64,000 bases of DNA from Chaetorhynchus papuensis. Its lineage: Eukaryota; Chordata; Aves; Passeriformes; Rhipiduridae. Below are positions 11,921-23,539 of the stretch, piece after piece. The stretch is taken from positions 482,625-546,624 of the forward strand of contig VWYX01000355.1 of assembly GCA_013396525.1 (NCBI GenBank), read 5' to 3'. The translations under genes and the position numbers were made by a program. The notes beneath the pieces were generated by a model. The model searched no databases. It saw nothing but the letters and a program-made list of their open reading frames with translations, and was not told the DNA's origin. How positions within the stretch are numbered: the first letter of the stretch is position 1; each line of letters opens with the position of its first letter.

Positions 11921-13390
11921 TGTTTAATTTTCTACTCCATTATAGAACTGTCTTCACCCTACCACATGCTTTATGTCCATGTCAGCAAGAAAAAGAAGGG
12001 TATTCTTAAAAATGGTGTATACACTGAATGGTATTCTCATTCATACTGGTCAAGCTGAGGATAATGAAGGTCTTTTGAAGTAAAATACAGTTTGTCCAGA
12101 GATCATTGAGGACTATTAAAGTAAACCACAGTCAGGAAGCATATAGATTTCCAATTATTTAGGCTTTTGCATATACACTTACAATGACAAGCATGAAGGG
12201 CACTGCAAAATAGGAAAGAAATATCCTGGCAGCATATATTTAAATAAATCCAGTCATCCTCTGCTCTGCTACCCACAATTTAAGCAAACATATTTCTACA
12301 AAAGTTGAAGTAATATTTAGGGTTTTTAGAACAAAATAATATTGTCTAGAGGTGACAGAGCATTTGATAAAGGACAAGACAGGAACGTGTATTTGCCATT
12401 TCCTTCTATTTATGTCGTTATTATCTTACAGTGTGTAAATACAAATTCAGAAAATGTTAATGACTTTAAAAAAAAGGTCAGAACTTACTACAGTAGTTCA
12501 CGCTTAGGGAGGGAAACACAGGGCCCTTGAAGCTGGTAATACTGGTATATTGTAATATGAAAATACAGCCACTGCAGTTCCTTACCCTGTGCTGAGGATG
12601 AATATTTTTGTCATGACAAGTAGTGTACATAAAAAATATTTACCTGCCACAGGCATTTTAGTATTAGAGTACGATAAAAAAAACCAAAACACTAAGGAAT
12701 GTGACTGTATTTGACTGTTCTGCACATCTGTAATGGTTAATGCTTCTAAGCAGCTCCTGGAAAAATAATCAAAGCTGAAGAGTGAAGGGAAAAGCAGCTG
12801 ATAAATGAAACTAAGCATCTTGTCAAGAAAGATAAAAATGTGGTTAGAGGTCAGTGAAGGACAAGGGGAGGGAGGGAGTGGAAGAATTCTAGAAAATTTC
12901 TGGTTGGGCTTCCCTAAAAGGCTAAGGCAGAGAGCTGCCAGCAACAGAAACGCTGTCTCCCAAGGAGCAGGGGGAATGAGCGCTGACAGGATGTCAGGAT
13001 CACAACGGGACAGGTGCTTCATGCAAGTTAAACCCAACTCCTGCACAAGGAAACAGCTAAGCAAGCGTGCCCCCACTCTGCTCCAAATAGCTCAGCAGCA
13101 GAGGAATTAGAGGAATGCTCAGTGGCTGGGAGATGTGAAAGTGCCAGTGTCTTTCCCTCCCATCCAAGAGCAAACGCTGTGCTGCAACCAGAGAGGCATC
13201 TGGAAAGCCACTAAGTCATGAGGGAGTGTTTAGGAAGCCTGGTGGCAGGGCACAAAGGCCTGGCAGTGCCATCAGGCACACACAGGGAGCACAGGAACAA
13301 GTCTAATGGGAAGTGCTAAAAGAACGGCAGCAGGAGACCAGCAAGGGTTGGAAAAGAGCTCCATATTTCAAAAGGCACATTGCAAATCCA

Positions 13391-13512
13391 GCACAGAATC
13401 ATGGAATCGCAGAATGGCCTGGGTCAGAAGGGACCTAAAAACCATCTCATTCCAACCCCCTGCCATGGGCAGAGACACCTTCCAGCAGCCCAGGTTGCTG
13501 ATCAAGGCTGAT
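13391..13512 (-). mobile_element. CR1 LINE 3' end
   Basis: CACAGAATCATGGAATCGCA is the reverse complement of the CR1 terminal octamer repeat. It is followed by GGGTCAGAAGGGACC, TTCCAACCCCCTGCCATGGG and CAGCCCAGGTTGCTG, as in CR1. The element is a short 5'-truncated copy on the minus strand, and its 3' end lies at the low-coordinate side. Confidence 0.92.
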
Positions 13513-14430
13513 GAGGAGTTTTGCAATGAGTTACAAATAGAAGACCAGCAACTCCTAATAGACCCAACCCTCCTTCTGTCTTGATAAGAGTTTAAGTAAA
13601 GCCAAACCCACCACCCGAGTACTTTTGAAATTGTAATTTCTGACTGCTGGCAGGAGCCCAGCTCTCTCACCCCACCTTAGAAAGGTGAGCCTCTTCCCTT
13701 AATTTTAGCCTTAGAAAACGACCAACCCATGGCACACAGAACTTGCCGACATCAAACTCACACTCAGCTCTCCTCCTGTAGCACCCACCATCTCCTGAAG
13801 GTATGTGCCCCTTATCTTCCAGCCTTGCCCACACAGACTTCAAGTTCCTTTGATTCGCTAAAACCACAAAGGAGGCAAGCAGCAGGCCTAAAGCAGAATA
13901 TTATCTTAATTCTGGAGTTATGTTGGACTGGGTTTTCTTACAGCTGATCACCATCACAGCTGTCCATCCTCACTACATCAAAAGCCATCTAAGGAGAGTT
14001 CTCTGTGGTCTCACACAGGACAGCTTAACCACATGTAGCACTGCTGTGGTCTGTATCGAGCTGGTCACTTTCTGGTCTGTTTCTGGGACATAAGGGAATG
14101 GCAGGGTACCCAATTTGTTATGTCACCTTTGCACATTTCATTTTGTTTTGCTCCTGTCTTCCATTCTTGGAAGAAGAAAAGCCCAAAGACTTGTAATTTA
14201 CAGAATACTTCAGTCTGAAACAGAGGCTAAGTTCACAGGCCATGAGGTAAGCAGGTAAACTGCTAAGCAATTATAAGAACTGTAGCGAAAGAACACTGGT
14301 AGTAAGACAGAAAATTCCTGTTCTATTCAGAGTATTTCATAAACCCTTGTTAATTCTGTCATTTTCTGGCAGAACTTGTTCACTAGAATGAGTTCTGACA
14401 AAAGAGTCTACTACACTCTTTACCAACTCC

Positions 14431-14453
14431 TTAAAAAAAAAAAAAAAAAAAAA
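14431..14453 (+). repeat. poly-A tract
   Basis: A run of about 21 A. Together with the longer run at 14725-14752 it brackets a 270-base segment with no recognised identity. Confidence 0.9.
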
Positions 14454-14720
14454 CTATGTTCCCTTGTATGCTAAATAGCCTTTGTTATCTCTTTGGAGTA
14501 TCAAGTTACCAATTCCAATCCCATTAACCACATGAAAACACTGCATTGTATTCAGTGTGACTGTTCTTTGTTAGTCCTGTGCTCCCGGGTGCCACTTCCA
14601 CTGCTTGAAATACAAAGTCTCCAACGCAGCTTATTTGAAGTTTCTGTCCTTGCTCCCAATGAAAACAGTGCAAATGCTTGGACTGACTTGGAGGCATGGA
14701 TGAAGCCCATGACAAGCTCT

Positions 14721-14724
<4 letters not shown>

Positions 14725-14754
<30 letters not shown>

Positions 14755-14770
14755 AAAACCAAAAAACCAC
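14725..14770 (+). repeat. poly-A tract with A/C-rich tail
   Basis: A run of about 28 A is followed by ACCAAAACC units. Long A runs on the + strand in the left arm match the A-rich strand bias there. Confidence 0.9.
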
Positions 14771-16192
14771 CACAATCACTTCCTGGTGGGCAAGGACAAG
14801 GGCATTCAACCACTGCCATATGTTTCTCTCCGGATGGGAATTATTATTCCAGGTACTGCTGCTAGTTAATATTGCCAGCCACACAGCTGCAATGGCACAT
14901 TTAAGCATTTGCTCTCTTGATTCCTGATATCGACTTCTAAATATTATTAGCTGTGGCATCTTCCTTCTTTCTTCTCCAGGAAGACTCTGATATGTGCAGC
15001 CACTGATGAGCTCCTTTTTAACTTTCCCTCATGTGTCACATAGAAGAGGAATAAGAAAGACAAGGACAGACACAGATTTTACAAGTGTTTAAGTGCCCAA
15101 AAAAGGTGCAATTTAACATGGAACTGGGGGATTTGCATCAAAGAGTGCTCTCTCCTCTGTTTGCACAGAAAACTGATTTCTTTATAAAGTTCACTTAATG
15201 CCACACTAGTCAGAATTAATGTTAGTATTAATCTACTGGATAATTGCTATAAATTCACTAATTGTCAAGATACATGCAGCTTTTGTATGGCTTCAAGCTT
15301 AGTATTTAAGAAACACAGGCTGACAAGCAAATATCTACCTTTGCTCTCAATAATCCCATTTTACTCAGGAGGAGGTAATCACAATCGGCATAGGCATGGC
15401 AGGAGGGGGCAGGAGGGAGCAGAAGGGAGAGGAGAGAAAGCAGATCCGATCTGTTGAAGATCCCCAAACAGCCCTATGACAAGAACAGCAGACCCTTCAA
15501 CCCCTAAAACCACACTGTCTCCCCACTTCAGCACCGACACAAAACATCTGGCTGCCCAGTGGAATTACAGCCTCTCTTTATCCATGCTCACAAAACTGCT
15601 GACTGACAGTAAAACCTAAAGTTTCCAAAGGTTCTTCCGGAAACTCCAAACTCCTTTCGAACAACAGCTTGGAAACATTGACAAACACTTCAGGAGTCCA
15701 AAAATATTTTAGCAAAACACTTCCAGTTTACTTGAAGCAAAAGGAAGTTCCAGCTCTGAAGATTCCTGGGGAGAACACAATAAAAAGAAAGCACCGACAA
15801 CCTGGCCAGTTTAAAACTGGACGGTGCAGAGGCACAACAAGGTACACTATGGAAACAGGTCAGGTACTGTTGCAGTTAGGGAAGTAAAACTCAAGGTTAC
15901 ACCAAGCACAGATTTCAAAGCAAGTAAATAAATTCAAACTACAGTGTCAAGCCTGGAGCAAGGGCAGAAGCTGGAAGTCAGTTGCATTACACATTTCTAA
16001 AAGTTTCCCTCCTCTTTCTGCTCAAAGGGGTAGTAAGGCATTAAAATCTGACATCTCAAAATACCACAAAACCATCATGACTGCCAACATGGGGAGAAAA
16101 CTCTCCTTTCAAAGGCATAGATGTCACATCACACTACTAAGGAGGGAGCAATACCACAGCAGAGGACAACATTCAAGCTCACCTTTAAAGCT

Positions 16193-16215
16193 GTGTTGCT
16201 TGCTTGCTTGCTTGC
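16193..16215 (+). repeat. (GCTT)n tetranucleotide repeat
   Basis: About four and a half copies of the GCTT/TTGC unit, a minor microsatellite. Confidence 0.8.
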
Positions 16216-18088
16216 AGGTGAAAAATCCTGGAGTGCCTCACAACTTTTCCAAGCTCAAATATCCTCTTGGTGCATCTGCATGAGCATTTTCCATTGACAA
16301 ATAAGGTTAAACCCTCTTAGCTGAATCTACAGTGCTCATTTCAATCCACAAAATTAATGTCAGTCCACACAGAAAAACTTCAGGGATCTTTACAGTTATC
16401 CACAGATTACTTGTAGCCTCTCTGCTAACATTTTCCTCCAAGTCCCACTATGTGGGATGACATAAAGCACACAGGCCACGATATGAAGATTCAGTCAGCA
16501 ACGATGGGTGTCGACATGTCTTGCACAGCAGACTCCAGTATTGGAATTTAAGTAAAAACATAACTTATAATACTTGGACTTGGCAGCATTCTCCTGCATT
16601 ATAATGCACAAGTACACCACGGTTTTTTTAGTTACCATGGATGAAGTTGTGAAGTGTTTCCCCAAATTCAATTTGAAGGAGCACAACGTAATTGGCTCCA
16701 ACGTAACTTTACTGCTTATGTTTTGGAGCTAAAATTAATCCAGTAACGTGTATCACTACCTTTGGAGACACAAGTGATCAGCAGAGCACTCTCTATGAAC
16801 TATCCCATGCATTTTGGGAAAAAAAAATTATCTTTTTATAAATATTTGCTCATTTAAGTTACAGACCTAGCTTGCTATCCACACAGAGGAGACTACAGAG
16901 ATGACCGTCTGTCCTCATTACCATTCTTCCCTTCTTGTGCTAAAGATAGCATGGAGAGTAAAAATAAATAAATCCTCAACAGCATTAGGAATTAGACAAT
17001 GTCATGTTGAAAGATACCCCGAATGACGAGCCTTATCTCTCCTCGCTGGCTGGGAGGGCAGGGGGGCTCTGACCCACAGAAGGGAGGTAGCACTTAAGTC
17101 TCCCCTAGGTGGTCTCTTTGCAGCAGGCTCCACTCCCAGCTGTAATTGCTTGTCAGTCCTAACTGGATGCCTGAACACTCTGGAACAGTTCAGCGAAGTA
17201 TTTAAACAGATGGATGGTACAGGCCACTGGAACAAACCCTGTTTTTCCCTGGCTGCAGCTCTCTTTCAGCACATTCCTTTGAAGTCTGTGCCACTGAGGA
17301 ATCAACAACAGCTGTGAAACATGTGTTATCACACAACACCGAGCGCAGCCACAGCGCTGCACAGCAAGATGCTTTTGTGCAATAATCCTTCACTACAGCA
17401 AGCATTACAGGGTCTTTTGTTGTGGGTGAGCCCATTTTCCAAGCACAACAAGAAAGTAAACTGATTCCTCCCTCCTTAAGGAGCGACTCAAAAGCAGAAA
17501 GGTGAATTAAGTGGATTTCTCAAGCGCCTGCCATCTGAAAGCTCACAGTGCCTGTCTCCTGGAGTCCTCTCGGATACATGAACACTCTCCATATTTATGT
17601 CATCACAAAGATGAACTGATGCTTGCAGAGATCTGAGTGAAGTAACAACCCAGAGGGGTCTGCAGTTCCCCTGGCAGATGTGACAAACCCCTGCATCTAC
17701 AGCTCGAACCCACCTTCCTCTCCCAAGCAGGACAAGTTCTATCATCTCAACTTCACAGGTGACAAACTGGAGAGAGACGGAGCAGGATGGCACCGCTCGG
17801 CACACACAGACCAGTCAACCCCCGCCCCACACTTTATCAGCACAGAGAAAGATAACATACAGCCCTCAGAACAGTCAAGGGAGAAACCAACATGAACGTC
17901 CCCTTATCAGCCAGGAAAACCACTCCTGTCAAAGGCGTGAGATCACCACACGCTTTGAAGGGGAATGGGAAGGGTAGGAAGAATTAGTTGTTTATGAAAC
18001 TGAATTTGAAAGTAAATTCACTGCCAAATTCAGAAGCACGGAGCTGGCTACGTGCATTTGCGGGAGGACAGCAAGTTATACACATACA

Positions 18089-18096
<8 letters not shown>

Positions 18097-18119
<23 letters not shown>
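18097..18119 (+). repeat. (AC)n microsatellite
   Basis: About 12 AC units flanked by AT-rich alternating sequence (ATATAACATATAATAAC). Confidence 0.95.
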
Positions 18120-20325
18120 TATATAACATATAATAACAAGTTTCTACAGAACCAAATCTCATTTTCACTGAAGAGAGAAAGCAACAGGTTAGAGCCTTCC
18201 ATTTACAAAGTACCCCAGTCTCAAACGTTACAGAAGGCAGGCACTGAGATTATACTAAATCTCATCACACTGTAAAGCCCCAACCCCACCATGAAAAAAA
18301 TTACAGGAAAACCCAAGCTTTAAAAAAACCCCCAGAAAACTGTAAGACATTTACATTTAATGTCAAGATAGAAGTCTTAAAGACTTAAAAACCCAAGCGA
18401 AAACCTAAAATTAGAAAGCGAACATACTCGTGGACTAAGCTAAGTTCATAATTACAGACCTCACAAAATAAAATTACCAGGAACAGCAAGCATCACGCTG
18501 AGGGGGGTCCTCAGCCCAGTCCCCACATGATAGTTTTCCACCCTGTAATTCAATTTAACACTTTCTTTCTGAAGAGGTCAATGCTGTCTTTCATATTCCG
18601 CTTGAGGCAGACTTAAGGGACCATAGAAAAAGCGTGCACTGATACTGTCAGAGATATTCAGGGGATAAAAATAACCCCAGTCTCAAAACCTTTACAGCAA
18701 CGCAAAAGCCCAATGTCGCTCAAAATAAACGGTGATGCTCAAGAGCACTACAACTTTCCAAGAATGAGTTTTAGCGCAAGCCAAACTACCACCTGATCAG
18801 CAACCAAAATGACACTGAACATTTACATGCAATTATTCTTACAAATCATGTGTAAAAGCACTCAAGAGAATCAGGGAATCTCAGTATCCCAGGAGGTGCA
18901 GGCAGGAAGGCAGCCTAGGCAGGAGGTCACACTGCCCTGCAACGGCAGAAGCAGGAGCAGAACCCACCATCCACAGTGCTCAGCTCTGCACTTTCAGCAA
19001 GTCAACCTCCTTTATTCCTTTTCAGAGCTTCCCTCAAACAGTTTTTAAGAAGTTATAATTATCAACTTATTTTGGCTCTTCAGGATTGTTGCTGGTGTTT
19101 CCAGTAACAGTTCAAGGTAGTTTTAAAAGACTTAAACTTCTTGCTAAATATGACTTGGTATTTTTCTCCTCCTATTTCCCAGTATCCCAAACTTTTTCAT
19201 CTCCAGGAAAGATTAAAAACAAGACTAATTCAACCAATGGATCAAATTCTGCTGGGCTCACAACAGTGGAAAGGATGGAGAGATTACTTAACTGTAAGAA
19301 GTGAACCACCTTTATCTCTCAGTTGTCCTAAAGGGCACACAACTAAATACGATGAATCCCAAGCAGTCATTTCAGTTCCCTCAGCAATTCATTCCATATC
19401 AAAAAAATTTTTTTTGCTCTAAGACTCAGAGAAGTACTTCCAATTTCATGTCAAGCCTACTTTCCAATGAGATATCATCAAACAAAGAGTTAATCTGAAA
19501 TGAAATTTTCTCTCTTCTTTAAAGAAAGTGGAAAAAAAGTAAGGCTGATTTTATTTGCAGTTCAGCCACACGGTGTTTTGGACTTTTGGAGCAGTATCTA
19601 TCAAGAGAGGCAATGTAACAGAACCAAGAACCACCTCTGATCAAGAGTTGACAGCTCATTCACAAGCTACATATTCCCTATTGAAAAAGACAGAGCTCTT
19701 TACTTTTACAACACTTAACACAATCGCACCGCTCCCAAACACAATTAGCTGGGAGCCTGAAAGCCCTTAAACAGGTGTCTTTGCAGAAATCATTAGGCAA
19801 CTGATTTGCTCGCTCTCCACAGCCCGGCAAACACTCCGTTTCAACGTGTGATGCTGACTAGAGCTAAGGCAAAAACTCGCAAGGTCCGAACCAGATTTCC
19901 CAAACACCCCGACAGCACTTTTTGGCACGGATGTGAGCAGTTTCCAGCGATTTTGTGAAATGTATCAACCTCCGACACACCTGCAGCTTGGGGATGGGAG
20001 GCGTGACAGGTGTAATTCCGACGGGGACACCGAAATCTGTAACCTTCCCCCGCCTCCCCGTTTTCCACACGGACTAAACCCACGAGCAGCACGGAAATGC
20101 AGTTTAGCACAGCATTTAAATCACCACTCTGCTGGGCAGGAAACAGGCTGGCACACACCGGACGAGCACAACCCCAAACCGGACCCTGGAGAAGACCTTT
20201 CCAACAACACTTCAGAGCCGGATAAACCAAGCAGCAGAATCCATTTCCTTACCCTTTAAAGTTCATGCCTCTGTATTGTCCTACCGCACTGTATTTGCTT
20301 AAGCTTTTCTCATCAATACTACCCC

Positions 20326-20345
20326 ACCAAAAAAAAAAAAAAACC
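20326..20345 (+). repeat. poly-A tract
   Basis: An A run with CCAAACC-type continuation, just left of the purine-rich approach to the CpG island. Confidence 0.85.
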
Positions 20346-20716
20346 AAACCAAAAAGTCTCATGCATTCCCTGCTGGCAAAACACATTTTCTTCTAATCTT
20401 TCTTCTTACTGGGGAAGAAGAAGAGAGAGGGAGGGGTTGGGGCAGGAATAAAAGAGATTAATCGTGAAACAAACCGGCACTGCCCGGAGAGGGGGGAGAA
20501 GAAAAAAGACCAAAACAAACAGTCCACGTAGCAAAAGGAGAAAAAAAAAGGGAAAGGAGAAAAATAGGTTTAATTTTCTTTCCGGTGACAGCAAGAGAAG
20601 GGGAATGGGAAAGAAAACTACTACAAAGATTTCCCTGTGTAGGAAAAGTAGGTTTTGAATTCCCTTCCTCAAGGACACGGAGAATTATCCCTTACTTTTC
20701 CATGCGATGCCCAATG

Positions 20717-21068
20717 GAGAAAGAGAGAATGCCAGGAGAGAGGAAAAGCCGGAGGAAGCCGGGGAAGTAGCGAAGGAAGAAGCGAAAAGGACAGAAGCGA
20801 GTGCGAGAAGGCTGGGAAGAGACGAGAGGGGGAACGGCAGAGCAGAAAACGCCAAAAAAACCCAGAAAAAGAAACCAAAAAACCCCACGAAAATCCGAGG
20901 GGAGGTGGGAAACGGGCGAGAGGGACGGGAAAGTTGGCGAGCGAGGAGGAGGCAGGCAAGGGTCACAAACCCCGCAGCGGGGACGAGCCGGGAGCTGCCG
21001 GAGAGGGGACGCGGAGCCAGGAGCGGCGGGAAAGGGAGCGAGGGACGGAGGGAGCGAGCAGGGCAGAG
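20717..21068 (+). repeat. long purine-rich (GA) tract upstream of island core
   Basis: For about 350 bases the + strand is dominated by A and G (GGAGAAAGAGAGAA-like units) with few pyrimidines. Several frames stay open only because of this composition: the overlapping lysine-, glutamate- and arginine-rich frames from 20655, 20707 and 20801 are not credible proteins. In the minus-strand transcript this would be a pyrimidine-rich stretch just inside the first intron. Such tracts can form triplex DNA or R-loops. Confidence 0.7.
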
Positions 21069-21081
21069 GAACAGGACTTAC

Positions 21082-21183
21082 CGCCCGTCCCCTCGCTCGC
21101 TGTGCCGGCAGCGGCTCCGGGCGCCCGTCCCGCGGCGGCTCCCGGGCAGCGCCAGCCGGCCCCGCCTCGCTGCCCGCGGGGGG
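21082..21183 (-). other. 3' part of minus-strand first exon (candidate)
   Basis: Read on the minus strand, the island sequence runs up to GGACGGGCG followed by GTAAGTCCTG, a near-consensus 5' splice site at 21081-21077. A donor inside a CpG island is a good sign of a first exon. Only the part up to the gap is visible here. The exon presumably continues through the gap toward about 21.35 kb. It can be read as a GC-rich open frame (alanine-, glycine- and arginine-rich), but such composition is open by chance, so it may be 5' untranslated sequence. The next exon would lie to the left; the nearest good acceptor-donor pair I find is at 10575-10633. Confidence 0.45.
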
Positions 21184-21298
21184 NNNNNNNNNNNNNNNNN
21201 NNNNNNNNNNNNNNNNNNNNNNNNNNNNNNNNNNNNNNNNNNNNNNNNNNNNNNNNNNNNNNNNNNNNNNNNNNNNNNNNNNNNNNNNNNNNNNNNNN
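21184..21298. other. assembly gap of 115 unknown bases
   Basis: A run of N sits in the most GC-rich part of the CpG island, with G runs on both flanks. Open frames that appear to cross it, including those of 211, 231, 235 and 332 codons, are artefacts of the unknown bases and should not be treated as proteins. The gap may hide the first exon or start site of one or both divergent transcripts. Confidence 0.99.
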
Positions 21299-21382
21299 GG
21301 GGGGCGTCCTCCGCCTCCTTCCTGCCGCTCCCTCGCTCCCCTTCACCGGGGGAGACATGTAACGGAACTGGGGCGCCAGCAC

Positions 21383-21394
21383 GGCATTGTGGGA
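21383..21394 (-). promoter_or_regulatory. ZNF143/SBS-like motif
   Basis: On the minus strand this reads TCCCACAATGCC, close to the core of the ZNF143 (Staf) site TTCCCAGAATGC. Such sites are common in vertebrate CpG-island and bidirectional promoters. The match covers the core only; the upstream ACTACAA half of the full site is absent. Moderate to low confidence. Confidence 0.3.
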
Positions 21395-21423
21395 GCTCTT
21401 AAAGCCGCAGCCGCCCCCGCCGC

Positions 21424-21441
21424 CCCGGCCCCGGCCCCGGC
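21424..21441 (+). repeat. short GGCCCC hexamer tract
   Basis: About three tandem copies of the GGCCCC unit (GGGGCC on the minus strand) lie in the 3' half of the CpG island. G-rich repeats of this type can form quadruplexes. At this length it is best regarded as promoter low-complexity sequence. Confidence 0.6.
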
Positions 21442-21510
21442 TCTGGCCGCGTCCTCCCCGCCGCCCGCACCGGCAGCTTCGGGAGGCGGCGGCGCTGCAG
21501 CCTCGCCTGA

Positions 21511-21642
21511 ATGGAGCCGCTCGGAGCAGTGCCCGGCACCGGGGGGTGGTGGGAGCTCGGGGCCGCCCGCCCTCCTCCACACCCCGCTGCCAAAGCACGG
21601 TGCGAGCCCCGGCCGCGCCGGAGACCTCAGGTTACTCTGTTG
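21511..21642 (+). other. possible plus-strand first-exon ORF
   Basis: An ATG at 21511 opens a frame beginning MEPLGAVPGTGG. It continues through proline- and arginine-rich residues to a weak possible donor (CTCAG followed by GTTACT) and then into a poly-T stretch. The start context has G at +4 but T at -3, so it is weak. The composition is what any GC-rich island would encode. I list it because a rightward gene would need a first exon here. I do not recognise the peptide. Confidence 0.15.
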
Positions 21643-21797
21643 TTTTCACCGATTTTTTTTTTTTTTTTTCTCCCCTATTGTTTCTGGAAGAAGCAAGAAT
21701 GCCTTTGGTGCTTGTTTGAACCGAGATGCGGGAAGCCGGCAGGCAGTGTTCTGTGTTGTTGCAGATTTAGATTTTGATGACGGAAAATTCCCCGCTT

Positions 21798-21828
21798 AAA
21801 AAAAAAAGAAAAGAAAAGAAAAGAAATC
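21798..21828 (+). repeat. (AAAAG)n tract
   Basis: A short A run is followed by about four AAAAG units, just beyond the right edge of the CpG island. Confidence 0.85.
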
Positions 21829-22662
21829 ATAAACCTCAGAGTAGCAAAGACTGCGGGCGGCTGTTTAGGGCAAAAAGTTTTGAGTATGAAGTTTTAATCA
21901 GTTTTGGGAAAATGACCATTAAAAAAAATTAAAAATCCGAAACCTATTTGGAAATGAAGTTCAGTGCTGTGATGCATTTTTCACTGTGTGCAAACCCTGG
22001 CGCAGGGTCTGCACTCAGTTCCCAGCAGCTGCAGCAGCAGAGCGGCAGCAGCAGTCCCAGTTCTTCCCTGCGTTTGTGGCCTTCCCACAACTGCCTGTGC
22101 CATTTCCAGGACACGCTGGTCATTTAAAGAAGAGTCTAATCAAAAGAATTTCTTTTGTTGTTTGTATTATCGCTATTCTCTTGCGGTTTTTGAGCGCCCC
22201 AAAGTGTTTTTATGAAGGTGTTTTTTTGAATTCCTGGTCCTTCAGAGGAGAGCAGGGTTGTGCTTCCATGCAACTCAGTGCTGGTGCTACACGGAGGATA
22301 TTTTCAAAACTACACGCATAACTTCAGTTTAGATACAAGCAAATAAATATTTGTGAGATTTGGGTTTGGGGATGTTTGTATCAATGCTCCTGAAAGGTCT
22401 GGATCTTGGATTATGATCACATCTTTCTTCATGGCTTCATTTTGCTAAGCAGCTTTTTTGTAAGCACACCTCCAAAGTTCCTGCTGAAAAAGTCTTCAGA
22501 AGGCCGTCACTTTTATTTCTTTGTCTAGGCCTTTTTATCCTCTTTTACAGGAAGAGGTGCTAAGCAGTGTGTGAGAAAGGCCTTAAGCACAACATGAAAT
22601 GATGATGTGGTTGTAAAAAGTAGATTATTCTCTTGGGGACCATGTGCTTTATGTGGTCAGTT

Positions 22663-22698
22663 ACACACACAGACACACTCACAAACTCACACACTCAC
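22663..22698 (+). repeat. imperfect AC/CTCA-rich repeat
   Basis: Interrupted ACAC and ACTCAC units, a degenerate microsatellite. Confidence 0.7.
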
Positions 22699-22984
22699 CT
22701 TCAGCTTAAGAAACTTAAAAAAACTCAACACTTGAGGGATAAAAGAAGAAAGGAATGGTGCTGATGACCAGTTCTGCACTCTACTGGATGAGATTTGTTT
22801 GCACCAGGTATTTTTTACTATGACTTTCAAGAATGTCAGACAACGTCCTAAAAGCTTTCCTAGGTCCTAAATGCGTTTTCTAGGTAGATTGTTTGTTGCA
22901 AAATATTTAACCAAATATTCCTATCAAGATCCCGAGGGCTGCTGTTTTCAGAATATACCACCGCTTCTTTTTTTTTTTTTTTCC

Positions 22985-23068
22985 ATGAAGCCCGTAAACA
23001 CAACAGGAGCTGTAAAACTCATGGAAGATCTTTTCCCAAAATTCATGCTTCCCAGGGACTCTTACGGA
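22985..23068 (+). CDS. candidate ATG-containing exon of plus-strand transcript
   Basis: A long T run (22968-22982) ending TTCCATGAAG makes a good acceptor just after, or an ATG just inside, this block. The frame from the ATG at 22985 runs 28 codons, including AVKLMEDLFPKFMLPRDSYG. It reaches a good donor, GGA followed by GTGAGTGATCTGG (23069). The peptide looks like protein and contains no low-complexity stretch. If real it could hold the start codon of the rightward gene after a non-coding first exon. Phase 0 at the end does not pair cleanly with the coding-like frame of the block at 23540-23622. Family unknown. Confidence 0.25.
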
Positions 23069-23539
23069 GTGAGTGATCTGGGAAGCTATTGAAGCTATAT
23101 GACCTGGCAAATTATTGTTAGGAGGAGAAAAGCCTTTTTGAGGGAGTTAATGGTTTACTGAAAACAAGTACTTGATAAGTCCTTGGGTTTGTATTGTTTG
23201 CCCGATCCAGGTGTTCAGCAGAACCGGGGGGCCACAACACCAAACATTGTGTTTTCTGTTCAAAATTCACTCACTGATTACTTTCTCAAGCCCAACAAAT
23301 AATTTTTATACACTTTCCATGTAATTTCCTGTGAGAAAGTTTAGTGAATGAAAAACACCCTTTTAATAGAGGAGAAATTAATGGCCACAATTAAGAGATT
23401 TCTGAATGTTCAGCACATGCACAACAAGGCATAAAATGTTTATGCTCGGTGTTGGTGTGGTGTTTGACTTGCTGGCTGAGCACTGGCATTTTTAATATTC
23501 TAATGTCTCGTTTCTTCCTATTTCCCTTCTGCAATTTAG

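Larger units (their letters stand above)
10634..20325. other. intron-like sequence, probably minus-strand intron 1
   Basis: This stretch holds CR1 fragments, poly-A tracts and an (AC)n repeat. A minus frame of 164 codons (12582-13076) is leucine- and proline-rich and ends on a donor-like GTAAGG, but it shows no domain and no acceptor. I treat it as chance. No exon is supported. Confidence 0.5.
20700..21650. promoter_or_regulatory. CpG-island promoter, probably divergent
   Basis: This is the only long GC- and CpG-rich stretch in the window. CpGs start to accumulate near 20.74 kb and reach maximum density either side of the gap, fading after about 21.65 kb. CpG islands of this kind are typical vertebrate promoters. 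A leftward splice donor lies at 21077-21081, and the T+G-rich strand switches from minus to plus across the island, which suggests that transcripts leave in both directions. No TATA box is evident. The true start sites probably fall in or next to the unsequenced 115 bases. The promoter call is firm; the two-way reading is inference. Confidence 0.8.

Noticed and set aside
11765..12058. 97-codon plus frame
   Set aside because: It is the antisense of a CR1 fragment.
12582..13076. 164-codon minus-strand frame ending at a donor-like site
   Set aside because: Leucine/proline/serine-rich with no domain, no acceptor found, and a pyrimidine-rich stretch that avoids stops.
13306..13584. 92-codon plus frame and 100-codon minus frame
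   Set aside because: Both overlie the CR1 remnant at 13391-13512.
20655..21799. Open frames of 211-332 codons crossing the CpG island
   Set aside because: They run through 115 unknown bases counted as open and through purine- or GC-biased sequence that lacks stops by composition.
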